Assembly (NCBI RefSeq): GCF_009749405.1
Contig: NZ_WBIQ01000010.1
Location: 186,001 to 250,000, forward strand
DNA: 64,000 nucleotides
Direction of reading: 5' to 3'
Source: Agromyces lapidis
GTDB taxonomy: Bacteria; Actinomycetota; Actinomycetes; Actinomycetales; Microbacteriaceae
Below, in pieces: positions 63,218-64,000 of this stretch; position 1 is the first letter of the stretch; every line of letters starts with the position of its first letter. The position numbers and the translations under genes were made by a program. Under the pieces are notes generated by a model. That model saw only the letters and a program-made list of their open reading frames with translations, was not told the origin of the DNA and did no database searches.

Positions 63218-64000
63218 GTGAAACCCATTCAGCGCCGAGCGCACGAGGCCGACCTTGAGACGCACGGCCGCGGCCGCGCCGCCGACCTCATGACGAACCG
63301 CCCCTTCCAATGGGCGTTCGTCGCGACGCTCGGTGTCGTCATCGCGCTCGGCCTCGCGGCGGCGTTCGCGAGCATGTCGAGCGTCGTGTTCTCGGTGCTC
63401 GCGGCGGCATTCATCACGCTGGGGCTCGACCCGCTCGTGCGCTGGTTCGAGCGCCGCGGCATGAAGCGCGGCTTCGCGATCCTGACGGTCATCATCCTCT
63501 TCGTGCTCGTCATCGTCGGCATGCTCTGGCTCGTGCTGCCGCTCGTCATCGGCCAGGCGGTCTCCTTCGTCAACTCCCTGCCGACGGCCTATCAGAACCT
63601 GCAGCAGCAGCAGTGGTACCAGGACGCGCAGAACGGCTCGGGCGGCATCATCGGCTCGGTCTACCAATGGATCGTCGACACGATCAGCGACCCAACGTTC
63701 TGGACGACGATCGGCGGCGGCGCGCTCAACTTCGGATTCGCCCTCCTCGGCGGGCTGTCGAGCGCGTTCTTCATCTTCATCCTGACCATCTACTTCACCG
63801 CCACGCTCGACTCGTCGAAGGCCGCGATCTACACGCTCATCTCCGCTTCGCACCGCGAGCGCGTGGTCGGGTACGCGGAGCGCATCATGCAGAACGTCGG
63901 CCGCTACCTCAGCGGCATGGTCGTGCTCGCGTTCTTCAACGCCGTGTACAGCCTCATCCTGCTGACCGTCGCCGGAGTGCCGTTCGCGCTCGTGATCTCG
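63218..64000 (+). CDS. AI-2E family transporter (former UPF0118), 3' end outside window
   Basis: A frame opens at GTG 63218 and stays open to the window end (261 codons). It reads MKPIQRRAHEADLETHGRGR and then four or more helices, including WAFVATLGVVIALGLAAAFA and LGLDPLVRWFERRGMKRGFAI, the family signature. FIFILTIYFTATLDSSK and the helix near NAVYSLILLTVAGVPFALV match the second half. Members export quorum signals or act in Na+/H+ exchange; the role here is not decidable. TAGACT (63206-63211) lies 6 bases before the GTG, so leaderless translation is likely. Confidence 0.9.
   Translation, partial: MKPIQRRAHEADLETHGRGRAADLMTNRPFQWAFVATLGVVIALGLAAAFASMSSVVFSVLAAAFITLGLDPLVRWFERRGMKRGFAILTVIILFVLVIVGMLWLVLPLVIGQAVSFVNSLPTAYQNLQQQQWYQDAQNGSGGIIGSVYQWIVDTISDPTFWTTIGGGALNFGFALLGGLSSAFFIFILTIYFTATLDSSKAAIYTLISASHRERVVGYAERIMQNVGRYLSGMVVLAFFNAVYSLILLTVAGVPFALVIS

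Overview
The window is about 70% G+C, densely coded, and rich in GTG starts and short intergenic gaps. It carries several families typical of Actinomycetota: a DUF222/HNH protein, WYL and ROK regulators, an LLM-class flavin/F420 oxidoreductase and a polyprenol-phosphate glycosyltransferase. Together with the frequent heptamer GGATGCC/GGCATCC, this points to a member of the Microbacteriaceae, perhaps close to Agromyces. That assignment is inference. I see chromosomal housekeeping and catabolic content with many local regulators, and no phage, plasmid, insertion sequence, CRISPR array, rRNA or tRNA.

Layout. 0-7.6 kb: the 3' part of a GH31 enzyme with NEW3 and NPCBM modules, a MarR-MFS exporter pair, a flavin-type PNPOx gene divergent from a TetR gene, and a class C serine hydrolase. 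7.6-13.7 kb: GH1 beta-glucosidase behind gdhA, a small membrane protein, a D-2-hydroxyacid dehydrogenase and a membrane alpha/beta hydrolase. 13.9-18.4 kb: a NYN-LOTUS protein, a zinc alcohol dehydrogenase, and a lactate unit in which a FadR/LldR-type regulator with two perfect operators precedes lldD. 18.4-22.4 kb: RibD-like reductase/TetR, a basic protein and a SulP transporter. 22.5-33.3 kb: a carbohydrate locus with an MFS-PAP2-GH3 operon, TetR, ROK, a second MFS with a carboxylesterase, and a second ROK. 33.2-39.8 kb: glycosyltransferase, POT peptide transporter, DUF4097 lipoprotein, LLM oxidoreductase and an epimerase-like SDR. 39.9-46.4 kb: APC permease-amidohydrolase with divergent TetR, Lrp and GntR regulators, and rimK divergent from a retropepsin-like gene. 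46.7-54.9 kb: DUF222/HNH protein, a membrane protein, putA with divergent LysR, and a META lipoprotein. 54.9-64 kb: alpha/beta hydrolase/TetR, a WYL-regulated ABC-2 exporter, a PYROXD2-like oxidoreductase, a TetR that appears to control itself and a DoxX-like gene, a SRPBCC protein, and the start of an AI-2E family transporter.

How it fits together. Most catabolic units sit beside a dedicated regulator, and many divergent gaps hold clear inverted-repeat operators: lactate (lldR-like/lldD), proline (LysR/putA), amidohydrolase plus permease (TetR), oligosaccharide uptake and cleavage (TetR and ROK with MFS, GH3 and esterase), and an exporter (WYL/ABC). A second theme is translation start architecture. 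At seventeen genes a TANNNT hexamer lies exactly 6 or 7 bases before the start codon, the layout expected for leaderless transcripts. In several cases a predicted operator overlaps that hexamer. The most unusual items are the RimK-TrkA_C fusion facing a retropepsin-like partner, a lysine/alanine-rich tail on the lactate dehydrogenase, and a two-site TetR regulon read directly from a shared operator.
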